Positions 16,242 to 25,881 of a stretch of 64,000 bases of DNA are shown here, one piece after another. The position numbers and the translations under genes are program-made. Numbering within the stretch: the stretch's first letter is position 1; the number at the start of each line of letters is the position of its first letter. Location: the NCBI GenBank assembly GCA_017645305.1, contig JAGCPD010000032.1, positions 1 through 64,000 of the forward strand, read 5' to 3'. This DNA comes from Bacteroidaceae bacterium (GTDB taxonomy: Bacteria; Bacteroidota; Bacteroidia; Bacteroidales; Bacteroidaceae). A model generated the notes under the pieces. That model searched no databases and had not been told where the DNA came from. It was given only the letters and a program-made list of their open reading frames with translations.

Positions 16242-19200
16242 CTACCGTACAAGTACCTTCTTGCCACCAATAATATAAATACCCTTCTTTAATTGAGAAG
16301 TATTAACCTTACGTCCGGAAAGGTCGAAGATACCGTGGCCAGGCTGTACTGTTTGTTCTGCGACACTACGGAGAGAAGTATATTTTCCTTCATCCAAATA
16401 CCACTCCTCCAAATTTAGGAACTGAAGTTCGCCGATATGAACCTGTGTGCCGCCATTCACAGCACTAACAGTAAGACGGTACTTGCTATAGCCTGCAAGT
16501 TCTGGAAGCATATATACCTGTGTAGTGTAACGGTTAGAGAAGGTCTCTCCTACCCTGCTGTCAACGATTATCCATTCCGTTCCATCGTTAGAACCTTCCA
16601 ATACCCAATCCTTAGGATCATTAGCCGGAGTATCCTTTGCAGACGTCACAGTATAGCAGTTTATTTGTACTGGACCATCGTATGAACAGGTAATGGAAAC
16701 GGGCTCTGTGAAACCTGTACGGTAGCGGGTACCACGATTATGGTCGGAAATTTTTTCTATGCTCTCCGTACTTGAAACGCTTTCTGCCGATGCCTCTACG
16801 TTAGCCGGGAACTTTGCTCCACAAGACTCGTCTTCGGCAATCGCAGTTCCAAAGAGCTCGACTTCTGCTAAGCGAGCCACACTGCCCTCTGAGGTAGTCT
16901 GATTGACAGCAAGACGGAATGTCTTATAAAACTGCGTGGAAGTGATGGTATAGGTTGCACGTCCTGCGCGAGCATTAAAGGAAACGGTCTTGTTGACAAT
17001 CTGCGTGATGTTACCATTTTCATTAACCCCGAAGAGGGTGACATTCGTGGGGTCGAAATCAGGATTGTCAGCACAGAGCATACTGAAACCAACTACCTTT
17101 ACAGGAACAGGGACAATGATATTCCAATGCAAAGATTCTCCCTCTATGGTAGAATATGTCTCTCCATTATTATCCGCCAGTTCCGGTGTAGGATTGCTGT
17201 CTGCATCTGACACATCTGCAAAGGACATAACATCAGCATAGAAAGTGCCAAAGTCATAGTTGCCATATAGCTGCCACTGAGAAATCTCTGTATCCTCCTC
17301 CTGAATCTTCAATTGATAATACTGATATGTAGGAGCCGACTCTACATTACAAATATAAGTGCTGGCTGTATATGGGAACTCTATACCAGACTGCTGGTCA
17401 ATAACCTTCCAGGTAGTTCCGTTGTTGGAGCCCTCAAGTGTCCATGCTGTAGGAGCCTTACCAGTAGTACTCATGATGGCATACGAAGTAATCGTATAAT
17501 TGCCATTACTCTTATACGTGGCCGTGAGGGGGGACGTTATGGTATATTTTCCTTCATGGTCTATGATTGCCTGCATCGTAGCCAAATTATCCGAAACCTC
17601 CTTATATGACATATCGGATATATATCCTCCATCAGCTGTTATATCAGTGGGAGAGATGCCACTGCCAAGTAACTGCCATTCTGACAGCGAAAGCTGGGTA
17701 GCAGCCTCGGGAAGCGTGAAGCAAAGCCTATAATAAATATAAGGTATAGAAGACTCAACATCATAGCGTATCTGCTGGGCACGAACAGCAAAAGCCGTAT
17801 CAGCCTGTGTATGAATAACATCCCAGTTGGTACCATCGTTAGAGGCTTTCAACGTCCACGATATGGGGTCATAAGCCTGCAAGCCAGAATACAGAGAGTA
17901 GCCCATGAGTTTGATTGGTGCAGGTGAATGATACTGTACATAAACATCAGAAACATCTGTAACTAAACCTGTAAAGCCGGAAAGCACATTATCATCAACT
18001 AAGGTTTGGAGTGTTCCGTCAGTAATCTCGAGCGACGAGCTGACCTGACCTCCGTTATTGGTCATATCGCCAAAAACATAAAGTTCCGACTGGAACTGGA
18101 ACCAGTTAACGGAAAGCAGATTTACACTGTTAGTTCCTGTCGCAACAAAGTAAATGCGGTGAACGCCTGTAACTGGAATGTTCAACACCTTTCTGTATGT
18201 TTCCCATTTATTGATACCAGCATCTGCGTCTGCACTGGAGAGCGTACAGAGTAAAGTGCCCTTCTTGGCATCCGGAGCGTCTGCATAAACATTCAATTTG
18301 GAAACGGAACGCAGGAAATTGGCTCGAACCGTGATATGTGTAGCAAAGGAAGTACCAAAATCCACATTCTTATATCCCACATTGTTGCTGTTACGCATAT
18401 TGCTAATCTCGCCTGTTCCGTCATCGGTATTGCCATTGTCTTTTATGTTGGCATTCTTTATAAAGAAAAAGTTTTCTGCCTGTATTGGTTCGTATGCATC
18501 ATGGTGCTCCACCACACCCAAGTGGGCATTAAAGGCGGCAGACAGACAGGTACTGTTACCGAAAGACTCGAAAGTCTTTATCTCTTCACCCTCCTGATGT
18601 TTATAATCCTCCTCTGATTTGGTCAGCCAAGCCGAAGACGTTATTCCACCCGAGTTTCGATTATTCCATGCATGATAGCCGTTCTTGGCAAGCCAATCAT
18701 AATACTCCGGGTGATTCATATCTTCGGCATACCTACGGATATAGCGCATCAATATACCTTTGAAACCACAAAGGTCCCCCCTAACAGTCTGACACACCTT
18801 GATAATTCCATGACTGTCTGCCAGTTCCTTTACCGACCACTTGATAATGGCATCTGCATCCGTCTTGTACATCGGATCATTATAATAATCGTAAAGCATA
18901 AGGGCAGCACCTAAGCAGGTTCCTTGATTGTAGGTAGAAGCCCAATAGTTATAGGAATTCTTACCCTGGTCATAAGAATCCCACACCTTACCCGTAGGCT
19001 GTCCGTTCGAGAATTCATAGAGTCGGTTACGATTGGCAAGATAGGTCTTCTTGGCCTTCTCGTAATATGACATATCGGCTGTGGCAATAGCCAGATAGCA
19101 GGCACAGACCGAAGCAGGACCATTGATACAGGCATTTGTACCCGTACCCGAGTTATGCTTCCACTGCAGAAGGTCGTTGCCATAGCAGTCGGCACGTTTG

Positions 19201-20102
19201 AACATTCCGTCGAAATTGGTCTTTGCTGTACTCAGATACTTGCTGGTTCCTGTAAGCAGATAGGCTCTGACACAGGCAATACACATCCAGGCAATATCAT
19301 CATTATACTCATTGTAACCCGAAACACCGCTCTGATACCAGGTACTCTTGTTACGGGAAATAAAGTTGGTGTAAAGATTCTCGAACATAGTGGCGTATTC
19401 CTGGTTACCCGTTGTTTCGTAAGCATCCAGAATGGTCTCGAACATCTCGGCATCTCCCCACCAGCCGCCATTATCTATGCTGTATCCTGTGCTCTGTTTC
19501 TTGTAATGGCGGGCTTTGAACTTCTCCATCATATCATCACGCATCGACTTCGAGAAGCCGTGTGGCTCTACATTCTCATCCACCTCTATCTCCCATTCTA
19601 TCAGAGCAGGATCTGCCGTTGATGCCGTGAGCAGCCTAACACCCGTTCCATCAGTAATCTCTTCAACCGAGGAAAGAGCAAACCTACGTACCGTTCCAAT
19701 AAAGATGTTGTACTTGTTGTCCGAACCTTCAACGGGAACCAGTTCCCACGTTCCTCTAGCGACATTTTTTGCTATCTGTCCCACCACAGCATTGTTGTTG
19801 GCAGCTGATACACCGCCCAGATATAACTGTGAATAGACATTCTGCAGATAAAAGGTTCCTTTGCCTGTGTCAACGAGCATCCATCGTTGGGAATGAGTGT
19901 TGGTCTCCGTCCAAAGAACAGCATTCTTGGAGGCATCAAGCGAAGAGTTTTCTACCATTAGGGAACGACCTCCCCTAATAAGACGGACCACCTGTCCATC
20001 TTCAAAGGCATACACAGACGCACTCAGGAAGAGTGACAAGGCAAATAAACACAGGTTTTTAGAAGAAACAGACATAGTTAAAATATTTTTAAGTTTATAC
20101 AT
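16242..20102 (-). CDS. GH76 family alpha-1,6-mannanase-like enzyme with multiple binding domains
   Basis: A 1286-residue secreted enzyme. Order: signal peptide (to about 32), ricin-type beta-trefoil (about 33-165, QRWMLVDTGKGTFYLQN), GH76 (alpha/alpha)6 domain (about 180-510), a CBM6-like domain (about 545-680, starting YEPIQAENFFF, ending VNWFQFQ), three or four discoidin-like repeats (WTLKASNDGTNWDVI, WTLEGSNNGTTWKVI, WVLEGSNDGTEWIIV), and a tail with DLSGRKV and KGIYIIGGKKVLV. GH76 landmarks are the paired Asp in YNDDIAWM near 267, NQGTCLGAALMLYDY and DLCGFKGILMRYI. The family cleaves alpha-1,6-mannan backbones of fungal or mycobacterial-type glycans. No SusC/SusD pair is in the window. 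Its ATG overlaps the stop of the upstream gene (AATGTATAA), suggesting coupling; Met10 at 20075 is the alternative start. Confidence 0.88.
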   Translation of the reverse strand: MYKLKNILTMSVSSKNLCLFALSLFLSASVYAFEDGQVVRLIRGGRSLMVENSSLDASKNAVLWTETNTHSQRWMLVDTGKGTFYLQNVYSQLYLGGVSAANNNAVVGQIAKNVARGTWELVPVEGSDNKYNIFIGTVRRFALSSVEEITDGTGVRLLTASTADPALIEWEIEVDENVEPHGFSKSMRDDMMEKFKARHYKKQSTGYSIDNGGWWGDAEMFETILDAYETTGNQEYATMFENLYTNFISRNKSTWYQSGVSGYNEYNDDIAWMCIACVRAYLLTGTSKYLSTAKTNFDGMFKRADCYGNDLLQWKHNSGTGTNACINGPASVCACYLAIATADMSYYEKAKKTYLANRNRLYEFSNGQPTGKVWDSYDQGKNSYNYWASTYNQGTCLGAALMLYDYYNDPMYKTDADAIIKWSVKELADSHGIIKVCQTVRGDLCGFKGILMRYIRRYAEDMNHPEYYDWLAKNGYHAWNNRNSGGITSSAWLTKSEEDYKHQEGEEIKTFESFGNSTCLSAAFNAHLGVVEHHDAYEPIQAENFFFIKNANIKDNGNTDDGTGEISNMRNSNNVGYKNVDFGTSFATHITVRANFLRSVSKLNVYADAPDAKKGTLLCTLSSADADAGINKWETYRKVLNIPVTGVHRIYFVATGTNSVNLLSVNWFQFQSELYVFGDMTNNGGQVSSSLEITDGTLQTLVDDNVLSGFTGLVTDVSDVYVQYHSPAPIKLMGYSLYSGLQAYDPISWTLKASNDGTNWDVIHTQADTAFAVRAQQIRYDVESSIPYIYYRLCFTLPEAATQLSLSEWQLLGSGISPTDITADGGYISDMSYKEVSDNLATMQAIIDHEGKYTITSPLTATYKSNGNYTITSYAIMSTTGKAPTAWTLEGSNNGTTWKVIDQQSGIEFPYTASTYICNVESAPTYQYYQLKIQEEDTEISQWQLYGNYDFGTFYADVMSFADVSDADSNPTPELADNNGETYSTIEGESLHWNIIVPVPVKVVGFSMLCADNPDFDPTNVTLFGVNENGNITQIVNKTVSFNARAGRATYTITSTQFYKTFRLAVNQTTSEGSVARLAEVELFGTAIAEDESCGAKFPANVEASAESVSSTESIEKISDHNRGTRYRTGFTEPVSITCSYDGPVQINCYTVTSAKDTPANDPKDWVLEGSNDGTEWIIVDSRVGETFSNRYTTQVYMLPELAGYSKYRLTVSAVNGGTQVHIGELQFLNLEEWYLDEGKYTSLRSVAEQTVQPGHGIFDLSGRKVNTSQLKKGIYIIGGKKVLVR

Positions 20103-21021
20103 TTATTGTCTTACAACGTGTACAACGCCCCTTTCCGTGCATCTTTGCTCCACATTTCCCACATACATAACGCGAGCGGAAGCATCTGAGATACCTCCAT
20201 ATAAAAGATACGGAAAAGACAATATACAACAAATAACCTACCCAACCGAGAACGGGCAGCGAGAATACCAGATAACACACGACACACACGCCAAGCAGCG
20301 AGAACAGATAAAGCAACGCCTCGCCTATGGGCAGCAGGGAAAACACCTCGTCGATAGTGGCAATAATCAATACCACCAACAACCAGATACTGGCGATAAA
20401 AAGACAAAGGATAAGCGGAAGGTCAAACGGATTAAGCGTCGGATGATAATAATACATGACCCAAGTCTCAGGAATCAACCTTTGTATGCTGGCATAAAGA
20501 ATGGCCGAACTGGACAAGGTAACTGTCAGTAAAGTGGGATAAAAGGAGCTTATGTCCCTAACGAATATAATGTGGAAGTTAGAGTGACGAATCTGCCTCA
20601 ATACAATAACGATGAAAACGGCAAAGACCAACCCCACAAAGTACCATAAATGTCTTTGGCTGAAAAGATAGATAAACTCAGATATCGGATCGTCAGGAAC
20701 AACACTTGAGAGAAAAGTGCTCTGGTGAATCCATCCTTGTGAAAACTGGTCGCGAGCCACCTTTACCCATACGCTGTCAATGGAATCTTCTGGAATAACC
20801 ACAATCTGCGCTACCACAAGAGGGTCGTCATAATAAAGCAGAATACTATCCGAAAGCGTATCTATAGGCATATTATGAAGCGGTTCCTGCGTCTGTAGCC
20901 ACATACTGTCGGCCGTAAGGAAGAAGTTGTCATTAACGGCATAGAGCGTCATCTCGTCTGCCGGATAATAGCAGGCCGAGAACATCACCAAAGCCGTCAG
21001 TAAAAGAAAAACCCTACGCAT
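20095..21021 (-). CDS. Membrane protein with C-terminal zinc ribbon
   Basis: A 308-residue protein. The N-terminus (FLLLTALVMFSAC) looks like a lipoprotein or signal-anchor sequence. Residues about 30-130 are soluble, with tryptophan-containing segments that could be SH3-like. Then come about five hydrophobic helices (WYFVGLVFAVFIVIV; LILCLFIASIWLLVVLI; LLYLFSLLGVCVVCYLV) and a zinc ribbon at the end (CGKCGAKMHGKGRCTRC). Function unknown. It overlaps its neighbours on both sides by 8 nt through ATG-stop junctions, so it is translated with the U32 protein. The zinc ribbon could also be a rubredoxin-like knuckle. Confidence 0.7.
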   Translation of the reverse strand: MRRVFLLLTALVMFSACYYPADEMTLYAVNDNFFLTADSMWLQTQEPLHNMPIDTLSDSILLYYDDPLVVAQIVVIPEDSIDSVWVKVARDQFSQGWIHQSTFLSSVVPDDPISEFIYLFSQRHLWYFVGLVFAVFIVIVLRQIRHSNFHIIFVRDISSFYPTLLTVTLSSSAILYASIQRLIPETWVMYYYHPTLNPFDLPLILCLFIASIWLLVVLIIATIDEVFSLLPIGEALLYLFSLLGVCVVCYLVFSLPVLGWVGYLLYIVFSVSFIWRYLRCFRSRYVCGKCGAKMHGKGRCTRCKTINV

Positions 21022-22855
21022 TGAACACCTTCATTTCACAATTTCTACAATCAAATTCCAGACGGAACCGCCTGCCATCCTTAGAACAAAGGTAATAAGG
21101 CTCCTTATACGTCTCCTTGACACGATGGTATTTCGGACACCAGCCCATCTGATAACGCAAACAGAAACGGCACGTCATCAATGCCTGACCTTCCTGCAAC
21201 CGCCCCGTCACTTCCAAAGCGTTAATGGGCTGCGAGCCAGAAGTATCTGCCACAAACTGCTGCGAGAGACGGTTACTGATGTTATAGTTGAAACGTGATG
21301 CGGAAGCAAAAACCTTTGAAGACATATTTACAGGAGACACATCTGTGGAATATTCATCTTCTGCCGATTCCATAAGTTGTTCCACAAGGCTGCGACGCCA
21401 GTCTGCCAACATACTGCGAGGTATAAACCAAGGTTGCGAGAAATGGATTTCCACATCCTTTGCATAATATATGGTGTCACCCAATTTGCTCAGCAACTCT
21501 ATAATGCCAGGAGTCTGGTCGGTATGCGCCAACTGGTGTTCTGCCTTGAATGTCATTGAGCGTTGAACTTTGAACTTTGAACAATCATTCTTGCCTGGCA
21601 CAAAGGCCTTTAGTTCAAAGCCATCCTCCACCTCACAGAGCTCGAAACTGACAGGAATCCTGCGGACGGCAGTATCACGTGCCATAAGCTTTTCCCACTG
21701 CTGATCGTAATTGCGCCAGAGCACATCGCCTTTCCTTATATCTGGCATCTCGGCAGGAAAAAGATGATTGCCCTCTACCCTGTTCACCCGGAAGCCCTGC
21801 AACTGCCCCTGAGCATCCAAGAAACACAGACCGTCACCATTGCAGAACGGCACAATGCCGGCAACTATTATACTTCCGTTCCTCACCTCCTTCACATGTC
21901 CCACCAACTGTCCCCTGCTTTTGGGCGTATCGGGCGAAGCCAAATCATCCGTCCTTCCGTGCAGGAAGTAATTGGTAAAGCCGCGAGAGAAACTGCGGGC
22001 TGGGTCGGGAGTGAAGAAAAACTCCTCTTCACCAAGGGACGCACGCTTATACTCTGACCTGCGACGCAGAACAGCATCTATCTGCTGGCGGTAAAAAGCC
22101 GTTATATTCTTTACGTAGGAGACATTCTTCAGGCGGCCCTCTATTTTAAAGCTGCATACGCCGGCATCCATCATTTCCTCAAGATGACGGCTTCTGTTCA
22201 TATCTCGTAAAGAAAGTAGGAATTTGTCTTCAACAATGATTTCTCCGTTACTGTCCTTTAATGTGAAAGGCAAACGGCAGAACTGTGCACACTCTCCCCT
22301 GTTGGCCGAACGTTTGAAACAATACTCCGAAGCGTAGCATCGTCCGCTATAGGAAACGCAAAGTGCACCGTGAACAAACGCCTCAAGGGGCACATCAGGA
22401 ACGGCCTGGTGAATTTCCCTTATCTGTTGTAGGGAGAGTTCACGCGCCAATACTATCTGGCGGTAGCCCAGTTCCCTGAGGACAACAGCCTGCTCTGGAC
22501 TGCGGTTGTCCATCTGTGTGCTGGCATGTAGAGGAATTGGCGGCAAGTCAAGCCTCAGCAAAGCCAAATCCTGCACAATCAGCGCATCTGCTCCTATACG
22601 GTATAGTTCCCATACAAGGTCTTGGGTATCTTGCAGTTCGTGGTCATACAGAATAGTATTAACCGTTACATATACCTTTACTTTATACCTATGAGCATAC
22701 GTACAAAGCTTTGCAATATCCTGCACAGAGTTTCCTGCTGAGGCGCGGGCACCATACTTGGCGGCACCTATGTAAACGGCATCGGCACCGTGATCCACAG
22801 CAGCGATGCCGCATTCCAGATTCCGTGCAGGAGAAAGCAATTCAATGTATGTCAT
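21014..22855 (-). CDS. U32 family peptidase-like protein (TrhP/RlhA-like)
   Basis: A 613-residue member of the U32 family. The N-terminal TIM-barrel-like region shows the family signature (LECGIAAVDHGADAVYIGA, FVHGALCVSYSGRCY) and the cysteine set C-x-C-type ligands in CFKRSANRGECAQFC that bind an iron-sulfur cluster in studied relatives. E. coli members TrhP and RlhA act in tRNA and rRNA hydroxylation; the protease label is historical. A C-terminal extension adds further cysteine pairs (CRFCLRYQMGWC, CRNC), perhaps a second metal site. An in-frame 'AACTTTGAACTTTGAAC' micro-repeat (21562-21592) encodes part of a loop. It overlaps metA by 14 nt. Confidence 0.85.
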   Translation of the reverse strand: MTYIELLSPARNLECGIAAVDHGADAVYIGAAKYGARASAGNSVQDIAKLCTYAHRYKVKVYVTVNTILYDHELQDTQDLVWELYRIGADALIVQDLALLRLDLPPIPLHASTQMDNRSPEQAVVLRELGYRQIVLARELSLQQIREIHQAVPDVPLEAFVHGALCVSYSGRCYASEYCFKRSANRGECAQFCRLPFTLKDSNGEIIVEDKFLLSLRDMNRSRHLEEMMDAGVCSFKIEGRLKNVSYVKNITAFYRQQIDAVLRRRSEYKRASLGEEEFFFTPDPARSFSRGFTNYFLHGRTDDLASPDTPKSRGQLVGHVKEVRNGSIIVAGIVPFCNGDGLCFLDAQGQLQGFRVNRVEGNHLFPAEMPDIRKGDVLWRNYDQQWEKLMARDTAVRRIPVSFELCEVEDGFELKAFVPGKNDCSKFKVQRSMTFKAEHQLAHTDQTPGIIELLSKLGDTIYYAKDVEIHFSQPWFIPRSMLADWRRSLVEQLMESAEDEYSTDVSPVNMSSKVFASASRFNYNISNRLSQQFVADTSGSQPINALEVTGRLQEGQALMTCRFCLRYQMGWCPKYHRVKETYKEPYYLCSKDGRRFRLEFDCRNCEMKVFNA

Positions 22856-23759
22856 CTATGTTGTAAGGTGTCTCTTGATATACGTAATAATTCAACCAGT
22901 TCTGGAACATAAGGTTGCCGTGAGCACGCCATGTGACAAGCGGTCCCTGCTCTGGTACGTCATCCTTATAATAATTGTAAGGTTTCTGGATGGGAAGTCC
23001 CTTGCCAAGATCGCGTTTATATTCTGTATCCAGCGTATTAGGCGAATACTCAGAATGTCCTGTAATAAAGATTTCCCTACCTTCACGCGCCATCACCATC
23101 GAGACACCGCTCATAGGACTCTCGGCAATAAGGGTAAGCTCGGGCACCTTTAGGATATCCTCTCTGCGAATCTCTGTATGTCTGCTGTGAGGCATATAGA
23201 ACACATCATCGAAACCACGGAAGATAGGAAGCGTCTTGTCTGAGGGATATTGCGGGAAAATGCCGAACATCTTCTGTGGAAGCGGGTACTTAGGCACTCC
23301 GTAATGATAATATAGTCCTGCCTGTGCCGCCCAGCATATATACATGGTGCTGGTAACATGTGTCCTGGCCCATGCAAATATCTCGCTTATCTCGTCCCAA
23401 TAGGTAACCTCTTGATAATCAAGGAGCTCAACGGGTGCTCCAGTAATAATCATACCATCAAACTTCTCGTTACGCATCAGTTCAAAATCCCGATAGAATG
23501 CACGCATGTGCTCTATGGGCGTATTCTTGCTGGTATGTGCCTTTACCTTCATAAACTGTATTTCGAGTTGAAGGGGGCTGTTGGAGAGAAGTCGGATAAG
23601 GTCCGTCTCGGTAGTAATCTTCAGAGGCATCAGATTTAGGACAACAATCCTCAACGGACGGATGTCCTGACTGTTAGCTCGGGAATCTGCCAGCACAAAG
23701 ATATTCTCGTTTTTCAACAAATCAATGGCTGGCAGTTTATCTGGAAGTCTTAACGGCAT
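22842..23759 (-). CDS. metAA: Homoserine O-acyltransferase MetA (predicted acetyl-CoA user)
   Basis: A 305-residue enzyme of methionine synthesis that acylates homoserine. The catalytic set is complete: Cys142 (YICWAAQAGL), His235 and Glu237 (ITGHSEY). Residue 111 is Glu (TGAPVE); in characterised MetA enzymes Glu here favours acetyl-CoA and Gly favours succinyl-CoA, so O-acetylhomoserine is the predicted product. It heads a chain of overlapping genes. Only a short 'GTGAAAAGTGAAAAAC'-type repeat separates it from pepO upstream, and no clear promoter or riboswitch is seen. Confidence 0.96.
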   Translation of the reverse strand: MPLRLPDKLPAIDLLKNENIFVLADSRANSQDIRPLRIVVLNLMPLKITTETDLIRLLSNSPLQLEIQFMKVKAHTSKNTPIEHMRAFYRDFELMRNEKFDGMIITGAPVELLDYQEVTYWDEISEIFAWARTHVTSTMYICWAAQAGLYYHYGVPKYPLPQKMFGIFPQYPSDKTLPIFRGFDDVFYMPHSRHTEIRREDILKVPELTLIAESPMSGVSMVMAREGREIFITGHSEYSPNTLDTEYKRDLGKGLPIQKPYNYYKDDVPEQGPLVTWRAHGNLMFQNWLNYYVYQETPYNIDDIH

Positions 23760-23801
23760 CTTATTTTAAATTAAAAATGAAAGAGTGAAAAGTGAAAAAC
23801 T

Positions 23802-25847
23802 TTACCAAATGGTTACACGCTCTGCCTTTGGCACAAACATGGGGTCTTTCTCTGTAATGCCGAAAGCCTCGTACCAGGCATCCATGTGAGGCATCTGACC
23901 ATTTACACGCCACTTACCCAGCTGATGAGGATCACCCTTCACGCGCTTCTGAATCTCGGCATCACGAATGTTCTGCGCCCACACATTGGCGTATGCCAGG
24001 AAGAACCGCTGCTCTGGTGTAAAGCCGTCTATGTCCTTTAACGGAGCGTTGGCAGTAGCGTTCTTGAATGCCTGAAAGCTAACCATCAGACCTCCGTGGT
24101 CAGCCATATTCTCGCCTAAGGTGAGAGAGCCATTGGCATAAAGGCCCGGCAGCACCTCTATCTTATTATGGAACTCGCGCATTACGCCTATACGTTCTTC
24201 AAAACGTTTGGTATCTTCCTCGTTCCACCATGTTACCAAGTTTCCTTCCTTATCGTACTTGCTGCCCTGGTCGTCAAATCCGTGAGTCATCTCATGTCCA
24301 ATAACAACGCCTATGGCACCGTAGTTGAAAGCATCGTCAGCATTCATATCAAAGAAAGGAGGCTGCAGGATGCCGGCAGGGAAACAAATCTCGTTAGTGG
24401 TAGGATTGTAATAAGCGTTGACAGTCTGAGGTGTCATATACCACTCGTCCTTATCTACGGGCTTATTGAACTTGTTCTTTATCATATCCTTGATATCCCA
24501 CTCGTTGATGGCCAGCATATTGCGAAGGTAACTGTCGCCAATTTCCAAGTCACTATAGTCTTTCCACTTGTTAGGATAGCCCACCTTAACGTAGAAGGCA
24601 TCCAGTTTCTCTCTTGCCACCTTCTTTGTTTCATCGCTCATCCAATCCTGGACATCAATACGTTCGCCCAGTGCAATCTGCAGGTTCTTAACCAGCTTCT
24701 CCATGCGTTCCTTTGCTTCTGTTGGGAAATACTTTGCAACATAGAGCTGACCCAAAGCCTCGCCCAAGCCGCCTTCTACACTGGCTACAGCACGCTTCCA
24801 ACGCGGACGGTCTTCCTCCTTACCGCTCATTACCTTGCCGTAAAAACCAAAGTTCATGGCACGGCTCTCATCATCGATATACGAAGAAACCATATCCAAA
24901 GCATGCCACAAATAGATGTTCTGAAGGGCCTCCGGTGTCTCCTCAGCCAGGATTTTCTCCACTTCATGAATAGCAACAGGCTGACCAAGACACACTTCCT
25001 TTACATTATCCATTCCCAGATTGTTGAAGAAGCCGTTCCAGTCAATGCCGGGGAACTGCTTCTGCAACTCTTCGTAAGAGAGCTTGTTATAGTTGGCTTC
25101 TGGATCACGAAGTTCCGTCCTGCTCTTGCTGGCTTGGGCAATTCGCGTCTCTATGCGGAGTACGTCCCCGGCAATGCGCAGAGCATCCTTATCAGAGAAG
25201 CCCGAGTGCCGGCAAAGGTCGGAAATATACTTCTGATAGGCCTTTCGGATTTCCTCCGACCTTTCGTCTTTATCAACGTAGTAGTCCTTCTGTCCCAGCG
25301 TCAGACCGCCCTGATAGATGGAAACAAGGTTGTTCTTTGAATCCTTCTCATCGGCACCAATGTACATACCAAACAGTCCGGGTACACCTTGACGTTGCAT
25401 ACGAGGCCAAACCTCTTTAAGCCAGTTTGTAGTAATCTCGGCAGAACACTGGTAGCCGTCGCACAACAGGAACTCCTCTAAAGCGCCCCAGTAATGCTCG
25501 TTCAGGTTTACGCTGTCCATCGCTGAATTATAAAGGTCGGCTATCTTCTGCTCCACACTGCCAGGCTCCAAATCCTTAAGGGCAGCCACACTGTCTATAA
25601 GTCCCTGCAGCTGCTTAATGTTGTTCTCTGACAACACATCAAAGCTTCCATATCTGCTGTACTCTGCAGTAAGCGGATTAGCCTTCTGCCAGCCACCTGT
25701 GGCGTACATATAGAAATCTGTGCCAGCCTGATAGGTACTGTCCAGATTTGCCAGATTGATACCTGAGTTTAACTCTTTGTTGCCTGTAGTACAGGCAGCT
25801 CCCATTGCGGCAAATAATACCATTGGTAAAATGTTTCTTGTTTTCAT
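23802..25847 (-). CDS. pepO: M13 family zinc endopeptidase (PepO-like lipoprotein)
   Basis: A 681-residue neprilysin-family metallopeptidase. A lipoprotein signal (MKTRNILPMVLFAAMGAAC, Cys19) places it on an outer or periplasmic membrane face. The zinc site is GHEMTHGFDD (HExxH) with the downstream ENMADHGG helix supplying the third ligand; the substrate-binding NAYYNP motif is also present. Length and C-terminus (a W near the end) fit the family. It lies 42 bp upstream of metA on the same strand. Homologues in oral Bacteroidales cleave host peptides, but the substrate here is unknown. Confidence 0.94.
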   Translation of the reverse strand: MKTRNILPMVLFAAMGAACTTGNKELNSGINLANLDSTYQAGTDFYMYATGGWQKANPLTAEYSRYGSFDVLSENNIKQLQGLIDSVAALKDLEPGSVEQKIADLYNSAMDSVNLNEHYWGALEEFLLCDGYQCSAEITTNWLKEVWPRMQRQGVPGLFGMYIGADEKDSKNNLVSIYQGGLTLGQKDYYVDKDERSEEIRKAYQKYISDLCRHSGFSDKDALRIAGDVLRIETRIAQASKSRTELRDPEANYNKLSYEELQKQFPGIDWNGFFNNLGMDNVKEVCLGQPVAIHEVEKILAEETPEALQNIYLWHALDMVSSYIDDESRAMNFGFYGKVMSGKEEDRPRWKRAVASVEGGLGEALGQLYVAKYFPTEAKERMEKLVKNLQIALGERIDVQDWMSDETKKVAREKLDAFYVKVGYPNKWKDYSDLEIGDSYLRNMLAINEWDIKDMIKNKFNKPVDKDEWYMTPQTVNAYYNPTTNEICFPAGILQPPFFDMNADDAFNYGAIGVVIGHEMTHGFDDQGSKYDKEGNLVTWWNEEDTKRFEERIGVMREFHNKIEVLPGLYANGSLTLGENMADHGGLMVSFQAFKNATANAPLKDIDGFTPEQRFFLAYANVWAQNIRDAEIQKRVKGDPHQLGKWRVNGQMPHMDAWYEAFGITEKDPMFVPKAERVTIW

Positions 25848-25881
25848 ACTGTATTTTATTTTACGTTTCTATTTTTCTTGA

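Noticed and set aside
12482..20102. Polysaccharide utilisation locus
   Set aside because: No SusC/SusD pair, sulfatase or hybrid regulator in the window; two secreted proteins alone do not make one.
24168..25340. 390-codon plus-strand frame opposite pepO
   Set aside because: Antisense of a clear M13 peptidase; no motif, no start context.
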